From Candidatus Levilactobacillus faecigallinarum (GTDB lineage Bacteria > Bacillota > Bacilli > Lactobacillales > Lactobacillaceae): 50,740 bases of DNA. Each line of letters starts with the position of its first letter. The first letter of the stretch is position 1. The stretch is taken from positions 1 through 50,740 of the forward strand of contig DXGJ01000004.1 of the NCBI GenBank assembly GCA_019113985.1, read 5' to 3'. This document shows positions 1 to 9,613 of the stretch, piece after piece. A program made the position numbers and the translations under genes. The notes beneath the pieces are model-generated. The model did no database searches. It saw only the letters and a list, made by a program, of their open reading frames with translations, and was not told the DNA's origin.

Positions 1-3000
1 GGTCAAAGTTACAAGCAGGTCGATGCGCTGGACAAAAAGGTTCAGCAGTCCCAGAACATGAACCATGGTAAAGGGTACGTGGCCGAGCTCTCTGAGAAGA
101 ACTTAGACACGCTTCAAAACCAATGGAACCGTCTCAAGCAAGGACTGATGAACTCGGGCGTTAACATTGCTAACGCATGGATGCCATCGTTAACTAAGAT
201 TACTAAGGCCTTAGCTAACATGCTGGAAGAATTTCAGGCCTTACCAGAACCGACTAAGAAATTAATTAGTCTAGGTATTGGAATAGCGGCTGTAGTTGGG
301 CCATTGGCTCTAGCTGCAGGTTCTTTGATGAAAATGCATGCAGCACTTACCGCTATGACTAGTCTGGCTGAAAAAAGCGGTGGCAAGGGTGGCGGAATCC
401 TCAGCACGGTGACAGATCTTCTAGGTGTAGGTGGTAAAAAGGCAGCCCGTGGGAACGAAAATCGTCGAGTTGGGACCAGTCACTTTAGCAATCGAGTTAA
501 GACCCCCGGTAGTTTGGCAATGAACGGATGGAATTGGTCCGGGATGCGTAAGGGTGGTTCAAAGGTTGCAGCCGTGATTGGCAATACCAGAGTTGGCCGG
601 TTAGCGTCAAGAACCAACGCTGGAATAAAATCCATGGCAGTGTCCACCGCATCTAAGACTAGAGGCGGTTTTAATTTTGCCAAAAAAGGGACTAAGTCGT
701 TAGCCTCACGGGGTATAGGAACACTTGCGCGCATCCCCGGAGCAACAAAGATGGGTAGCCTTGCAAAAGGCGGACTTAAGTTAGCGGATTCAGCGCTAAC
801 AAAGCTGCCTGTCCTGGATGTTGCTGCGGCCGGAACCAACTTAATCGGCATGAACAAAAAGAATGCCGGAAAAAAGGTTGGCTCGGCTGGTGGGATGCTT
901 GCTGGTGGTGCAATCGGATCCATGTTTGGTCCCCTCGGGGGGATGGCCGGTGCAGTAATTGGTCAATCCCTGGGGACCAAAATTGGCGCAACTATCCAGA
1001 AGACACTTCCTAAGAAGCTGAAGAAGTCGATTGGTTCAGCCGTGAACGATGTTAAGAAGACCTTTGGTGGTCTGCTTAGTCCGTTTAAGTCGACAATCAA
1101 ATCGATTTCTAAGGTATGGGGGTCCGCTACTAAAGGGATCTCTAAGGCTTGGAGTCGTTACGTGGTGAAACCACTCTCAGGTAAAAACGGGAGTGCAGCC
1201 ATCAAGGATACTCTGAAACTCTTTAAGACCATCTTGGTACCAACAATGAAAGTGGCTGGGACGGCCTTTAAGGTGTTTGGCGCGGTTGTTAAAACGGCCA
1301 TTAAGGTTGTAGCCGACGTCATTGAGGGCCTGATTAAGACTATTTCGGGTGCTTTTGCCCTAGTGTCTGATCTTATCCATGGTCGATGGAAGAATGCTTG
1401 GCAAGATGCTAAGCAAATTTTCTCCGGAATCTTCGGTACGATTGGTAATGTCTTCAAGGACATTATGAAGACGGTTTGGGATGGAATCGTCGACTTCGGA
1501 AAAAAGGTTGCAAGTTTTGCTAAACACCCAATCAAGACGGTTGAAGGCTGGTTTGGCGGTGGGAGTGGTAAGCCATCCGGTAAGAGCTCACCTAAGACTA
1601 AGGGGCATGCTGCAGGCGGATTGATGTCCACGAGTCACATGGCCTTAGTTGGTGAGGCTGGGCCGGAAATGGCTTATCATCCCCGCAAAGGCTATATGCG
1701 TTGGCTAGGTCAAAACGGACCAACGTTGGCCCACGTTAAGTCAGGCGAACGAATCCTAAATGCCCGAGACTCTGCTAATGTAGCAGCTGGTGGTTTGGGC
1801 AGGGGGATGGTTCTCCCAGGCTACGCCAGTGGGACGGCTAAGCTGACCAAGGGTAAACGTAAAGGGGCCACAGCCCTTAGTTTTGATGCTTACGGTACTT
1901 CATCTAAGACTTCATTAAAATCCCTGACTAAGCTACAGAAGGGGTCCAAAAAGTCTTGGACGACCATGCAGAAAGACTCCACCAAGAGTACCAAGCTGAT
2001 TAGTAAGAAAACCCTGAAGGAATTCAGCGGGATTCAGAAAGATACCAATAAGCGGACGGACGCCATCCGGAAAAATACCGTCAGTGATTTTGATACCATG
2101 CAAAAGGGTTCAATGGCTCAAATGAACCAGCTGCATAAAGGAATGAATTCCGTTACGCAGGCCATGGTATCAGACTTTGACAAGATTTTCGGTAAGCTAC
2201 CGGGTTACGCTCACAAGGAAATGGCGACCACTATCAAGCAATTGAATGGTGGTATTAGTGGGATAAACACGGTACTGAATAAGTTTGGTGGCGGTGGTAG
2301 CGTCTTGCCACTCATTCACTATGCCCAAGGCAGTAAAGGCCCCATCGGTAAGCACACGATGGCCGTTGTGAACGATGCTAAAGTCGGACCACGGCAGGAA
2401 GCCATTGTTAAGCCGAATGGACGCGCTTATCTGCCTAAGGGGAATGATGTAGTTCTGCCCCTTGGCCCCGGGGATGAAGTCCTGAATGGGACTGAGACGG
2501 CGCAATTACAAGACGTAGGTGCGTTACCCCATTTTGCAAAAGGTACCGGTGGACTTAAACGATTGATCAAAAATAGCGACAAGGACCCTAAGAAGGCCTG
2601 GAATCGTGACTTTACCAGTAACTTAAAGGATGGGAAGAGTACTTTCCTTGGTAAAAGCTTACTGGCGACGTCCAAAGGTGCTACTAACCATGTTGGTGTT
2701 CCTTGGAACGCTGAAGCCTGGTCACAGCTTAAAGGTGCCATGTCGGGCGGTTCAGCCGCAGGCGGTAATTGGGCCCACAATCCTGGGTTAAAGGAAAGCG
2801 ATGGGTTTAATTCTGGCCGTAAAATTGGAATTCATGATGGTGTTGATTTTTCGGGTGCAGTTGGATCTGCAATTCGGGCAATTCACGGTGGAACTGTTAT
2901 TCGCGTTGGATATCCGCCTTCATCAGGGTGGGGTGCCGTTGGACATTCAATTGTTGTAAAGTCTGATGATGGATATCAGGAAATCTATCAGGAATATGGT

Positions 3001-4191
3001 ATGGCTAAAAATGCCGAAGTAAGTGTTGGCGATACTGTTAAAACCGGTCAAGAAGTTGCAACTTTAGGCCATAACAACGTTGGCACGCCGCCACATGTTC
3101 ATATTGGGGTTTCCAAAGGTTCTGTTTGGAATCATGGTGGTAGCAGTCATCGTGGCTGGTACGATATTACCAAGATGCATGGTAAGAGTTCCGGTCTTGC
3201 CAAGCCAAAGCCTAAGACGAAGAATTCAGCACTGTCCAAGCTAGTCAAGTCTGAGCTCGGTGGTCGTCTTAAGTGGGTAACTAAACACTTGGGGGATGAC
3301 GAACTCGGAAGTCTTGGCAGCTTGAGTTTATCCGGTAGTATGGGCAGTCGTGCTCGGGACTTAGCTGCTGCACTGAAGAAGGCTTACCCAGCCGCCAAAA
3401 ACGGGGGGATTGCTGGAATTCTTGGTAACTGGATGCAGGAATCGCGCCTAAGTCCATCAGCCATTAATTCAAGCGACCATGGTACCGGTCTCGGACAGTG
3501 GACCTTAACCCGTGAGACTGGGCTTAGAAATTGGTTGAAGAAGCATCATTATGCTTGGAACTCAGCCAAGGGCCAACTGGATTATGCTTTACATGAACCT
3601 GGTGAGGCAGCCGCCTTTAAAGCTGTTTTACGGATGTCTAGTCCTACGGCCGCTGCAAGGAGATTCTTTGCCGGCTGGGAATCCGGTGGTGCTGAAGACT
3701 CAACTGGTAAAGCACGGACTGACAACGCTGTTTCTGCGTACAATGCCATTAAGAATCATGCCAATGGTGGTTGGGCCCAGAATGGCAAGGTTAATGTTTT
3801 TGGCGAAGCTAAGGGCGAAAACGAGGTTGCCATTAACACCTCACGGCCGACGGCGGATAAGCTCCTACTAGAAGCCATGAGTGACCGGGCAACCAAGGAG
3901 CCTAATGGAATGTTTGGCCAGTTTAAGGCATTTGCCAAAATGCAACACGAGTTTGCTAAGATGAAAGCCTCGCAGACTAAGTTCTCAAAGCAGAATATAA
4001 CGACCGCTCATCCAACCAAGGGTGGGGCGGTAATTCGGCCGCAAATCACGTACAGTCCTAAGTATGTGATTCAAGGTGTTAGTGATCCGGACGCTGTAAG
4101 CAAGACGATTGCTAAGCAAGAGGTACAGAGTCAGCGAGACTTTGAATCTAAGCTGAATAACTTAGCTGCCAAACTCATGTCAGCAGAATAG
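1..4191 (+). CDS. Phage tail tape measure protein with M23 peptidase and tail-lysozyme domains (5' partial)
   Basis: The reading frame is open from base 1, so the true start lies left of the window; 1396 residues are visible. The tape measure protein sets tail length and is carried inside the tail tube. A hydrophobic stretch lies near 270-340 and a glycine-zipper-rich segment near 865-990. An M23-type zinc metallopeptidase domain covers about 2830-3170, with HDGVD and HVHIG holding the metal ligands. A phage tail lysozyme domain covers about 3350-3770, with GNWMQESRL and GLGQW. Long lysine-rich linkers separate the domains. The two hydrolases should cut peptide and glycan bonds of the cell wall during DNA entry. 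Domain calls are from motif recognition. Confidence 0.93.
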   Translation, partial: GQSYKQVDALDKKVQQSQNMNHGKGYVAELSEKNLDTLQNQWNRLKQGLMNSGVNIANAWMPSLTKITKALANMLEEFQALPEPTKKLISLGIGIAAVVGPLALAAGSLMKMHAALTAMTSLAEKSGGKGGGILSTVTDLLGVGGKKAARGNENRRVGTSHFSNRVKTPGSLAMNGWNWSGMRKGGSKVAAVIGNTRVGRLASRTNAGIKSMAVSTASKTRGGFNFAKKGTKSLASRGIGTLARIPGATKMGSLAKGGLKLADSALTKLPVLDVAAAGTNLIGMNKKNAGKKVGSAGGMLAGGAIGSMFGPLGGMAGAVIGQSLGTKIGATIQKTLPKKLKKSIGSAVNDVKKTFGGLLSPFKSTIKSISKVWGSATKGISKAWSRYVVKPLSGKNGSAAIKDTLKLFKTILVPTMKVAGTAFKVFGAVVKTAIKVVADVIEGLIKTISGAFALVSDLIHGRWKNAWQDAKQIFSGIFGTIGNVFKDIMKTVWDGIVDFGKKVASFAKHPIKTVEGWFGGGSGKPSGKSSPKTKGHAAGGLMSTSHMALVGEAGPEMAYHPRKGYMRWLGQNGPTLAHVKSGERILNARDSANVAAGGLGRGMVLPGYASGTAKLTKGKRKGATALSFDAYGTSSKTSLKSLTKLQKGSKKSWTTMQKDSTKSTKLISKKTLKEFSGIQKDTNKRTDAIRKNTVSDFDTMQKGSMAQMNQLHKGMNSVTQAMVSDFDKIFGKLPGYAHKEMATTIKQLNGGISGINTVLNKFGGGGSVLPLIHYAQGSKGPIGKHTMAVVNDAKVGPRQEAIVKPNGRAYLPKGNDVVLPLGPGDEVLNGTETAQLQDVGALPHFAKGTGGLKRLIKNSDKDPKKAWNRDFTSNLKDGKSTFLGKSLLATSKGATNHVGVPWNAEAWSQLKGAMSGGSAAGGNWAHNPGLKESDGFNSGRKIGIHDGVDFSGAVGSAIRAIHGGTVIRVGYPPSSGWGAVGHSIVVKSDDGYQEIYQEYGMAKNAEVSVGDTVKTGQEVATLGHNNVGTPPHVHIGVSKGSVWNHGGSSHRGWYDITKMHGKSSGLAKPKPKTKNSALSKLVKSELGGRLKWVTKHLGDDELGSLGSLSLSGSMGSRARDLAAALKKAYPAAKNGGIAGILGNWMQESRLSPSAINSSDHGTGLGQWTLTRETGLRNWLKKHHYAWNSAKGQLDYALHEPGEAAAFKAVLRMSSPTAAARRFFAGWESGGAEDSTGKARTDNAVSAYNAIKNHANGGWAQNGKVNVFGEAKGENEVAINTSRPTADKLLLEAMSDRATKEPNGMFGQFKAFAKMQHEFAKMKASQTKFSKQNITTAHPTKGGAVIRPQITYSPKYVIQGVSDPDAVSKTIAKQEVQSQRDFESKLNNLAAKLMSAE

Positions 4192-4197
4192 AAGACG

Positions 4198-4224
4198 AGG
4201 CCTCTCAGTGATGGGAGGCCTTTT
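4198..4224 (+). terminator. GC-rich hairpin with short T run inside the late operon
   Basis: AGGCCTC and GAGGCCT form a stem over a short loop, followed by four T residues, seven bases after the tape measure stop. The T run is short and the downstream tail genes must still be transcribed, so this is more likely a partial terminator or an RNA-processing or stability hairpin that lowers expression of the following genes. Confidence 0.4.
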
Positions 4225-4254
4225 ACATATAAAAATTCAAAAGGAGGTAGTCCT

Positions 4255-5259
4255 GTGGCAACCAAGAAGACGTTGAAATCATACGAAACGCAGGTAACTA
4301 AGGCCAAGACGGGGTACAACAAGGCTAAGACAACTTATGATGCAAATAATAAGAAGCTCGGGGAATTAAAGACCCAACGCGCTAAGGCCAAAACTACCTC
4401 TGAAAAAAATACGCTTGATAAGAAGATTAAATCCGCAACGCAATCAACTAAAAAGGCGAAGGGGAAGGTTACTAAGACCAAGGGCACCTATAACAAGGCG
4501 AAGAGTAATCTGGCGGCATTTAAGAAGAGCCAGGCCGCGGAACGGCGAAAAGATGCGCTTAATACAAAGAAGAAAATTATTGCCAAAATGCAGAAGGATA
4601 AGCCTGGGTATTGGAAGGCGGGGCGTCCATTCGTTATCCCCAAGTATCCCCGAAGTCTTAGCAGCTACGTCTATATTGATAACACTTCAGAAAGCGAGAC
4701 GGTTACGACTGATCTCACGACTAATTCGATTGCACCAGGCCAATACGTTAATCACTATACGCAAACATCCCCCGTGCAGCATCAAATTGATGGGAAGCTT
4801 GGGGGTTCGCTCATTTCCAAGATTAAAGGGCTGAAAGAGCAATTTGATAGCCTAAAGCGATGGTCAACTAATGGGACGGAAATGGAACTGCACCACGGAC
4901 AACGGAGCAGTAATCATTCAGTTTTGACGTCTGTAGCGGCCAACTTTGATGCCCCACGAGACAATGCGGTTCCCGTATCCGTAGCGCTTGAAGATGTGAA
5001 GTGGGCCAAAAGTGAGATTAGTAAGAAGTCTAGTAAGAAGACCACGACAGCTACTGGAACTAATACGGGGAAAAAGTCAGCTACCAAGGGGACGCGAAGT
5101 AATAGTAAACCCAAGGCAGGTAAGTATTTGACAATCAAGAAAGGCGACACTTATTGGGGATACCACGTAAGTTTTGGAACCTCCATCGCTAAGTTGCGTA
5201 GCTGGAACGGTTTTCCAGATAAGGCATTACCGATTGGTAAAAAAATTCGGGTTAAGTAG
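4255..5259 (+). CDS. LysM-domain tail protein (XkdP-like)
   Basis: This 334-residue protein starts at GTG 4255 behind AAGGAGG. The first 115 residues are a lysine-rich predicted coiled coil; a globular middle follows, then a threonine- and lysine-rich linker. The last 45 residues form one LysM module (YLTIKKGDTYWGYHVSFGTS) that should bind N-acetylglucosamine-containing glycan. In PBSX-type phages a LysM protein lies at this place, between tape measure and hub, and is part of the baseplate hub or its assembly. The position and the C-terminal LysM support the call; the coiled-coil N terminus is not typical of XkdP and may be a lineage-specific addition. Confidence 0.8.
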   Translation: MATKKTLKSYETQVTKAKTGYNKAKTTYDANNKKLGELKTQRAKAKTTSEKNTLDKKIKSATQSTKKAKGKVTKTKGTYNKAKSNLAAFKKSQAAERRKDALNTKKKIIAKMQKDKPGYWKAGRPFVIPKYPRSLSSYVYIDNTSESETVTTDLTTNSIAPGQYVNHYTQTSPVQHQIDGKLGGSLISKIKGLKEQFDSLKRWSTNGTEMELHHGQRSSNHSVLTSVAANFDAPRDNAVPVSVALEDVKWAKSEISKKSSKKTTTATGTNTGKKSATKGTRSNSKPKAGKYLTIKKGDTYWGYHVSFGTSIAKLRSWNGFPDKALPIGKKIRVK

Positions 5260-5267
5260 GTGATAGC

Positions 5268-5753
5268 ATGTATCGAAATACATTTAATTTTAATAAATAT
5301 CAGCTACCCGAGACCTTTAATGTAACGCTTAGTGGCATCGATTATGAGGCTGAAATTTGGTACAACCATGTCAATGACCGGCTATATATCACTCTGAGAG
5401 ATGAAAATGGTGATGACCTGATTACTAGCGAAAAATTAGTTGCCGGTGAGCGCTTATTTGCGGGAGTTAACGATGAGAACTTACCGCGAGAAGATTTAGT
5501 AATGATTGACGAAACGGGTAAGTCCACTGTTGTTAATTTTGCTAATGTTAATCGAGATATCTGGATTACTGAGGATGAAACCTTTAGTGGTGAAATGGAC
5601 CCAGGCAATACAGACGAAGGAATCTTCAACCCGGATGGGGATGAGGCCAACATTGATTTTGATGCTGACGAAACAGATGAGCCTGAAACTGACGATGATT
5701 TAGACGAGCTAGATGACCTAAGCCTTATTCAAAATGAAGGGGGCGGTGAGTGA
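5268..5753 (+). CDS. Small acidic phage tail protein, function unknown
   Basis: This 161-residue protein starts eight bases after the LysM gene and ends by overlapping the hub gene (TGATG at 5751-5755). The first 110 residues look like a compact beta-rich domain. The last 50 residues are extremely rich in Asp and Glu and probably disordered. I do not recognise the family. Its place between the LysM protein and the hub, and its tight coupling to both, suggest a baseplate or hub accessory role. Confidence 0.75.
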   Translation: MYRNTFNFNKYQLPETFNVTLSGIDYEAEIWYNHVNDRLYITLRDENGDDLITSEKLVAGERLFAGVNDENLPREDLVMIDETGKSTVVNFANVNRDIWITEDETFSGEMDPGNTDEGIFNPDGDEANIDFDADETDEPETDDDLDELDDLSLIQNEGGGE

Positions 5754-7063
5754 TGGATTTGGTTCACCGTTACTTACGCATCTATGTGACTTGGCCTAAA
5801 AAGCATCGTAAGGAGTTCTTATCCTGGGATAAAGCGCCACACAATAGTGCCATTGAGCTCACATCGCCATTTTCAACGGGAATTAACCCCGATATGAATC
5901 AGTTGACCATGTATAACTTAACTTCAGACCAATTCGGTATCTTTCTGGAGGGGCGGACGGTAACCGCCACCGTAGGCTTCTATAATGCTGATGCAACGGC
6001 AAAAAATGGCGGTCAGATTACTAAGGGAACCATCAAGTCTTCGACACCGATGGCACAGGATGGTGTGGACCGAACGGTGCAAGTTAACTTTAACCATTTT
6101 CCAGAAGTTAGTGGGGATGTACTTAAGGTTCGTAAGGTAACTAAGGTTCGCGTCAAACAAACGAAGAATACGCGAAAAAAGGCCAGCGGTAAGAGTGCCA
6201 CTGACCGAATCCGGCAATACAACCAGAAAAAAACTAAGGAACTAAACGCTTGGTTACGTAGCAATCCTAATGCAACGGCGCATGACCGAGGTATCCAACG
6301 TAAGAAAATTGCTGGTCAGCGAAAGGCCTATGCTGCTCGAACACGAAAAAAGTATACACAAACGAGTAAGCAACAAAAATCAAAGGCCAAGTATGCCAAG
6401 CAGATTAAGTATGCAAATCTGTCCTTTAAAAAGGGGACGTACGTTTCTACAGCTATTCGAACGATTGCTAAGAAGGCTAAGATACCGCTTGGACCAGTAA
6501 AGCTGGTTTATAACCATAAATTTGCTAACGATTACACGGTGAGCGGCAAGCCAATCAATGCCATAAAGAAGCTGGCCGATATCGCTAGTACAACGGTCTA
6601 TATCTACAACGGTAAGCTTTACATCCGTGAAATCACGACGGGTCAGAAGGCTAAGCTCCACCTAACACCAGAGACGGGTTTACTGACGCACCCTACGCCT
6701 AGCGATGATGGCTCTTACAATGGTCAGAAGTATGAGGCTCAATCACTAATGCGTAAAGAGATTTATGTTGGAGCGTTGGTATATGTAGATGATGGCATCA
6801 AAAATCTTGGTAAATGTGTTGTTTTAGGAGGCCAACGTGAATATACGTCATCCTCTAGCACGGTTACTTTTCAGTTTGTTCCACTGGCAGCGTACAAGAA
6901 AGCCAATGATGCCAAACTGAAAAAGGCTAAGGCTTCCGCAAGTAAGGATAAGGCGAAGGCCAAACTCAAGGAAAAAAATGAGAAAGCCAAGGACGCTAAA
7001 CAGCGCAAATCGGTTAAGTCTAAACGGGCTAGTCGGCAAGCCAAGGCGAACAAAAAGAAATGA
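5753..7063 (+). CDS. Baseplate hub protein (XkdQ/gp27-gp44-like)
   Basis: I chose ATG 5753, which overlaps the preceding stop (TGATG) and lies behind a GAAGGGGGCGG Shine-Dalgarno stretch; a GTG three bases upstream is also possible. The 436-residue product sits where PBSX-type phages carry the hub, before XkdR and XkdS. Residues near 1-120 and 210-370 look like hub beta domains; the latter holds the segment VYIYNGKLYIRE. A long basic Lys/Arg/Ala insert near 130-220 and a highly charged coiled C-terminal tail of about 55 residues are unusual decorations. The family assignment rests mainly on gene order and overall pattern. Confidence 0.72.
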   Translation: MDLVHRYLRIYVTWPKKHRKEFLSWDKAPHNSAIELTSPFSTGINPDMNQLTMYNLTSDQFGIFLEGRTVTATVGFYNADATAKNGGQITKGTIKSSTPMAQDGVDRTVQVNFNHFPEVSGDVLKVRKVTKVRVKQTKNTRKKASGKSATDRIRQYNQKKTKELNAWLRSNPNATAHDRGIQRKKIAGQRKAYAARTRKKYTQTSKQQKSKAKYAKQIKYANLSFKKGTYVSTAIRTIAKKAKIPLGPVKLVYNHKFANDYTVSGKPINAIKKLADIASTTVYIYNGKLYIREITTGQKAKLHLTPETGLLTHPTPSDDGSYNGQKYEAQSLMRKEIYVGALVYVDDGIKNLGKCVVLGGQREYTSSSSTVTFQFVPLAAYKKANDAKLKKAKASASKDKAKAKLKEKNEKAKDAKQRKSVKSKRASRQAKANKKK

Positions 7064-7072
7064 GGTGGTTAG

Positions 7073-7429
7073 ATGAAAGGCGGTGAGAACCAACTTTTAA
7101 ATCTCATTGATCAGCGAGTGGCATTGGGGATTAGTGGGTTGAAGGGTGTGTACTGGGCCAACGTGATTAGTACATCTCCATTGACGGTCCAGCCCCGGTC
7201 ACTAACAGAAGATGGAAAAAAGCAAACGGCCGTTCGTAATGTTAAGCAACTGGATTTTAGCAAGTTTATTGTGGGCGGGAAGGCACGCCCCCTGGAGGTT
7301 GATGATGAGGTTCTTGTTCTCGTTATTACTGATGGTACTCCCAACTTTAAAAAGGGAAAGGACTACCATGCAGATCCATATCGAGCTAATAGCATTGATT
7401 CTAGTATTGTGGTGGGGGTGATTAAGTGA
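7073..7429 (+). CDS. XkdR-like baseplate protein (DUF2577-type)
   Basis: This 118-residue protein follows the hub by nine bases and overlaps the next gene by four bases (GTGA at 7426). The segment LEVDDEVLVLVI followed by a short C-terminal tail is typical of the small beta-barrel proteins found between hub and XkdS in Firmicute myoviruses. Such proteins are thought to sit at the hub-wedge interface. The assignment is from position and pattern rather than a catalytic motif. Confidence 0.72.
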   Translation: MKGGENQLLNLIDQRVALGISGLKGVYWANVISTSPLTVQPRSLTEDGKKQTAVRNVKQLDFSKFIVGGKARPLEVDDEVLVLVITDGTPNFKKGKDYHADPYRANSIDSSIVVGVIK

Positions 7430-7809
7430 GCATTGATGTTGAATTAGACGAGAATGGGAATCCGGACCCAACTAACGGTACTGCGATGGTGAGCGGCGTT
7501 GATGAGTTGCGACAATCACTTCAAATGCGGCTGCTATCCCAGGTTGGATGGGCGGTAAACGACGTCGAGTTTGGCGTTGAGTGGTTAGATTTCTTTGGCG
7601 AAAACGACAACGCAGATTTAGCCGCAGATAAAATCGCCGAGGCTTTAGAATTAGATGACCGTATTGCTAAGGTGGTAAGCGTAACTGTAACAACGGATTA
7701 TAAAGAACGTCGGGCCTACGTTAAAACAGTCTTGCAATTAGCCGATGATGATTTAATCGCTGAAAATAATGACCCCAATATGACATTTGATGCCAATATC
7801 GGGATCTAG
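7426..7809 (+). CDS. Baseplate wedge protein (XkdS/gp25-like, DUF2634)
   Basis: This 127-residue protein starts at GTG 7426, overlapping the stop of the previous gene and therefore translationally coupled. It has the gp25-like pattern: an N-terminal acidic segment, the stretch LRQSLQMRLLSQVGWAVND, then an alternating beta core with ALELDDRIAKVVSV. It is the expected wedge component that contacts the sheath and the J-like protein. Order and sequence agree well. Confidence 0.85.
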   Translation: MSIDVELDENGNPDPTNGTAMVSGVDELRQSLQMRLLSQVGWAVNDVEFGVEWLDFFGENDNADLAADKIAEALELDDRIAKVVSVTVTTDYKERRAYVKTVLQLADDDLIAENNDPNMTFDANIGI

Positions 7810-7827
7810 GGAAGGAGGTAATACCTA

Positions 7828-8994
7828 GTGCCAATGACACTAACTGGATTTGAGCCAAAAACTTATGAAGAATGGTTATTGGCAATTCAGACAGAACTAC
7901 AGAAAGATGAAAACCTGGGGCCAAATGTTGATATGTCTACGGGGTCCTACGTTGAGACGTTTGCTGAGTCACTGGCCCGGCAGTTGGCTGAATCGGATCT
8001 GACTAAGCAAGACCTATACGATTCTCGCTTCGTGCTGTTAGCTGAAGGTGTGCAACTAGATCGCCTAGCCAGTAACGTGGGGATTTCACGGAATGCCTCA
8101 GCTTACGCGACCACAAAGCTACTAATTAAAGGCGTGGCAGGATACGTTGTTGACGCGGAAACGATGTTTAGCAATAACCAGGACCGCTATTATCTGACCG
8201 AGGAAGAAGTCACGATTGGACTAGATGGGACGGCAACAGTTAAGGTCGATGCTGAGGAAACCGGTGAAGAATATAACTGTGATGCCAATACGATTACTGA
8301 CCAGGTAACGTACGTTGAGGAAATTACAGACGTAACGAACCCAGCGGCGGCTGGTGGTGGGGCCGATATGGAAACCGATTATAGCTTGCGGCGGCGTGTT
8401 CTCATGACGCAAAATGCTATTAAATCGCCAACGCCTAATGGTATAACGACGGCCCTGTTTGAGGTTATTGGGGTTCGAAGCGTTCGCCATATTGTAAATG
8501 CAAATCCGCCTTCAGTTCCCGGGGACCCAGCCTATACGACGCACCTTTATGTTCTTGGCGGGGATGAACAGGCAGTTGCCCAGACCATATCTGATAATAT
8601 TGCGCTAGGAATTACGTTGACCGGAGATCAAAAATATAATATTCCACTAGATAATGGCGACGTTAATCACGTCGCTTTTTCTGTGGGATCAACTCAACAA
8701 ATTTATATGAAACTCAGTGTTGACCTTGGTGATATTGGTGAGATGACTACTGATGAAGTCATCCAAGATGTTCGGGACAGCATTCAAGCATGGATGGACG
8801 AATTCAATATGGGCGATAAGCTCAAGTACACTCAGTTATTTGGCGTTATCTATGATGTGGAGGCGGTTAGTAACGTGACGGACTTGGAGTGGGGAACTTC
8901 CGAGGATAGTCTGAAGCGAAGTGACATTCAGCTGGATAATTTTGCAATTGGTGATACTAGTGATGATGCGATTGAGGTGACGATTAATGGGTAA
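7828..8994 (+). CDS. Baseplate J-like protein (XkdT)
   Basis: This 388-residue protein starts at GTG 7828 behind GGAAGGAGGT. The N terminus (ADSTGSYVETFAESLARQ-like pattern), the central ETDYSLRRRV motif and the C-terminal domain are those of the baseplate J family, which joins wedges around the hub in contractile tails. Length is in the usual range. The gene ends inside the next one (overlap 8987-8994), so the two are translationally coupled. Confidence 0.92.
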   Translation: MPMTLTGFEPKTYEEWLLAIQTELQKDENLGPNVDMSTGSYVETFAESLARQLAESDLTKQDLYDSRFVLLAEGVQLDRLASNVGISRNASAYATTKLLIKGVAGYVVDAETMFSNNQDRYYLTEEEVTIGLDGTATVKVDAEETGEEYNCDANTITDQVTYVEEITDVTNPAAAGGGADMETDYSLRRRVLMTQNAIKSPTPNGITTALFEVIGVRSVRHIVNANPPSVPGDPAYTTHLYVLGGDEQAVAQTISDNIALGITLTGDQKYNIPLDNGDVNHVAFSVGSTQQIYMKLSVDLGDIGEMTTDEVIQDVRDSIQAWMDEFNMGDKLKYTQLFGVIYDVEAVSNVTDLEWGTSEDSLKRSDIQLDNFAIGDTSDDAIEVTING

Positions 8995-9598
8995 GTCAGA
9001 ATTTGAACTCTACCATGAGGATGAAGTTTTGGCCGTTCCGACCAATCGAATCAACACGATAAAAGGTAGCCCGACGGAACGAATGATGCGTGTCTTTGAT
9101 AGATTCTTGTACGACGATATTGAAGATTCAGAAACTATTAAGAAAGCTACAGCCTTAGACAATATGGTTGGTGGCCAACTTGACGATTATGGGGATGATT
9201 GGGAGCTTCCCCGGATGGGAAAATCGGATGAAGTTTACCGATTCCTGTTGAAACTTCGATCAATTAATCGAACCAGCCAAGGGACTGCAAACGAATTGAT
9301 TAGAATTATCTCGCAGGCGTTCGATGTTGACCCTCACGAGTTCCAGGTTAAAAATGACTATCAAATAAACGATGACGGAACCACGACAGGGGAGCCGTTT
9401 CACGTATCAGTGAAGGATTTGCCGCTGGATGATGTGGGACATCCTGAGCTGATTCAGTTATTCATGAAGGAACTGCAAAATTCATTGGTTCTAGGAGTAA
9501 CACTATCGCAGGTTTCCTTAGTGACGAGTATTCACGTAACATCCTATATTTCAACCTGTACCCAGGTTAATGAAGAGCTTGCTATCATCGGCAATTAG
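8987..9598 (+). CDS. Baseplate protein (XkdU/YmfQ-like, DUF2313)
   Basis: This 203-residue protein starts at ATG 8987 inside the end of the J-like gene. It has the pattern DRFLYDDIEDSETIKKATALDN near the N terminus, LDDYGDDWELPR near residue 65, and a central FLLKLRSINRTSQGT segment that are typical of the I-like proteins that follow J in Firmicute myoviruses. It probably links the wedge to the fibre encoded next. Confidence 0.82.
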   Translation: MGKSEFELYHEDEVLAVPTNRINTIKGSPTERMMRVFDRFLYDDIEDSETIKKATALDNMVGGQLDDYGDDWELPRMGKSDEVYRFLLKLRSINRTSQGTANELIRIISQAFDVDPHEFQVKNDYQINDDGTTTGEPFHVSVKDLPLDDVGHPELIQLFMKELQNSLVLGVTLSQVSLVTSIHVTSYISTCTQVNEELAIIGN

Positions 9599-9613
9599 GA
9601 AAGGAGTGAGAGT

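Noticed and set aside
480-1631. Long minus-strand reading frames inside the tape measure gene
   Set aside because: They have no ribosome binding site and follow the codon structure of the real gene on the other strand.
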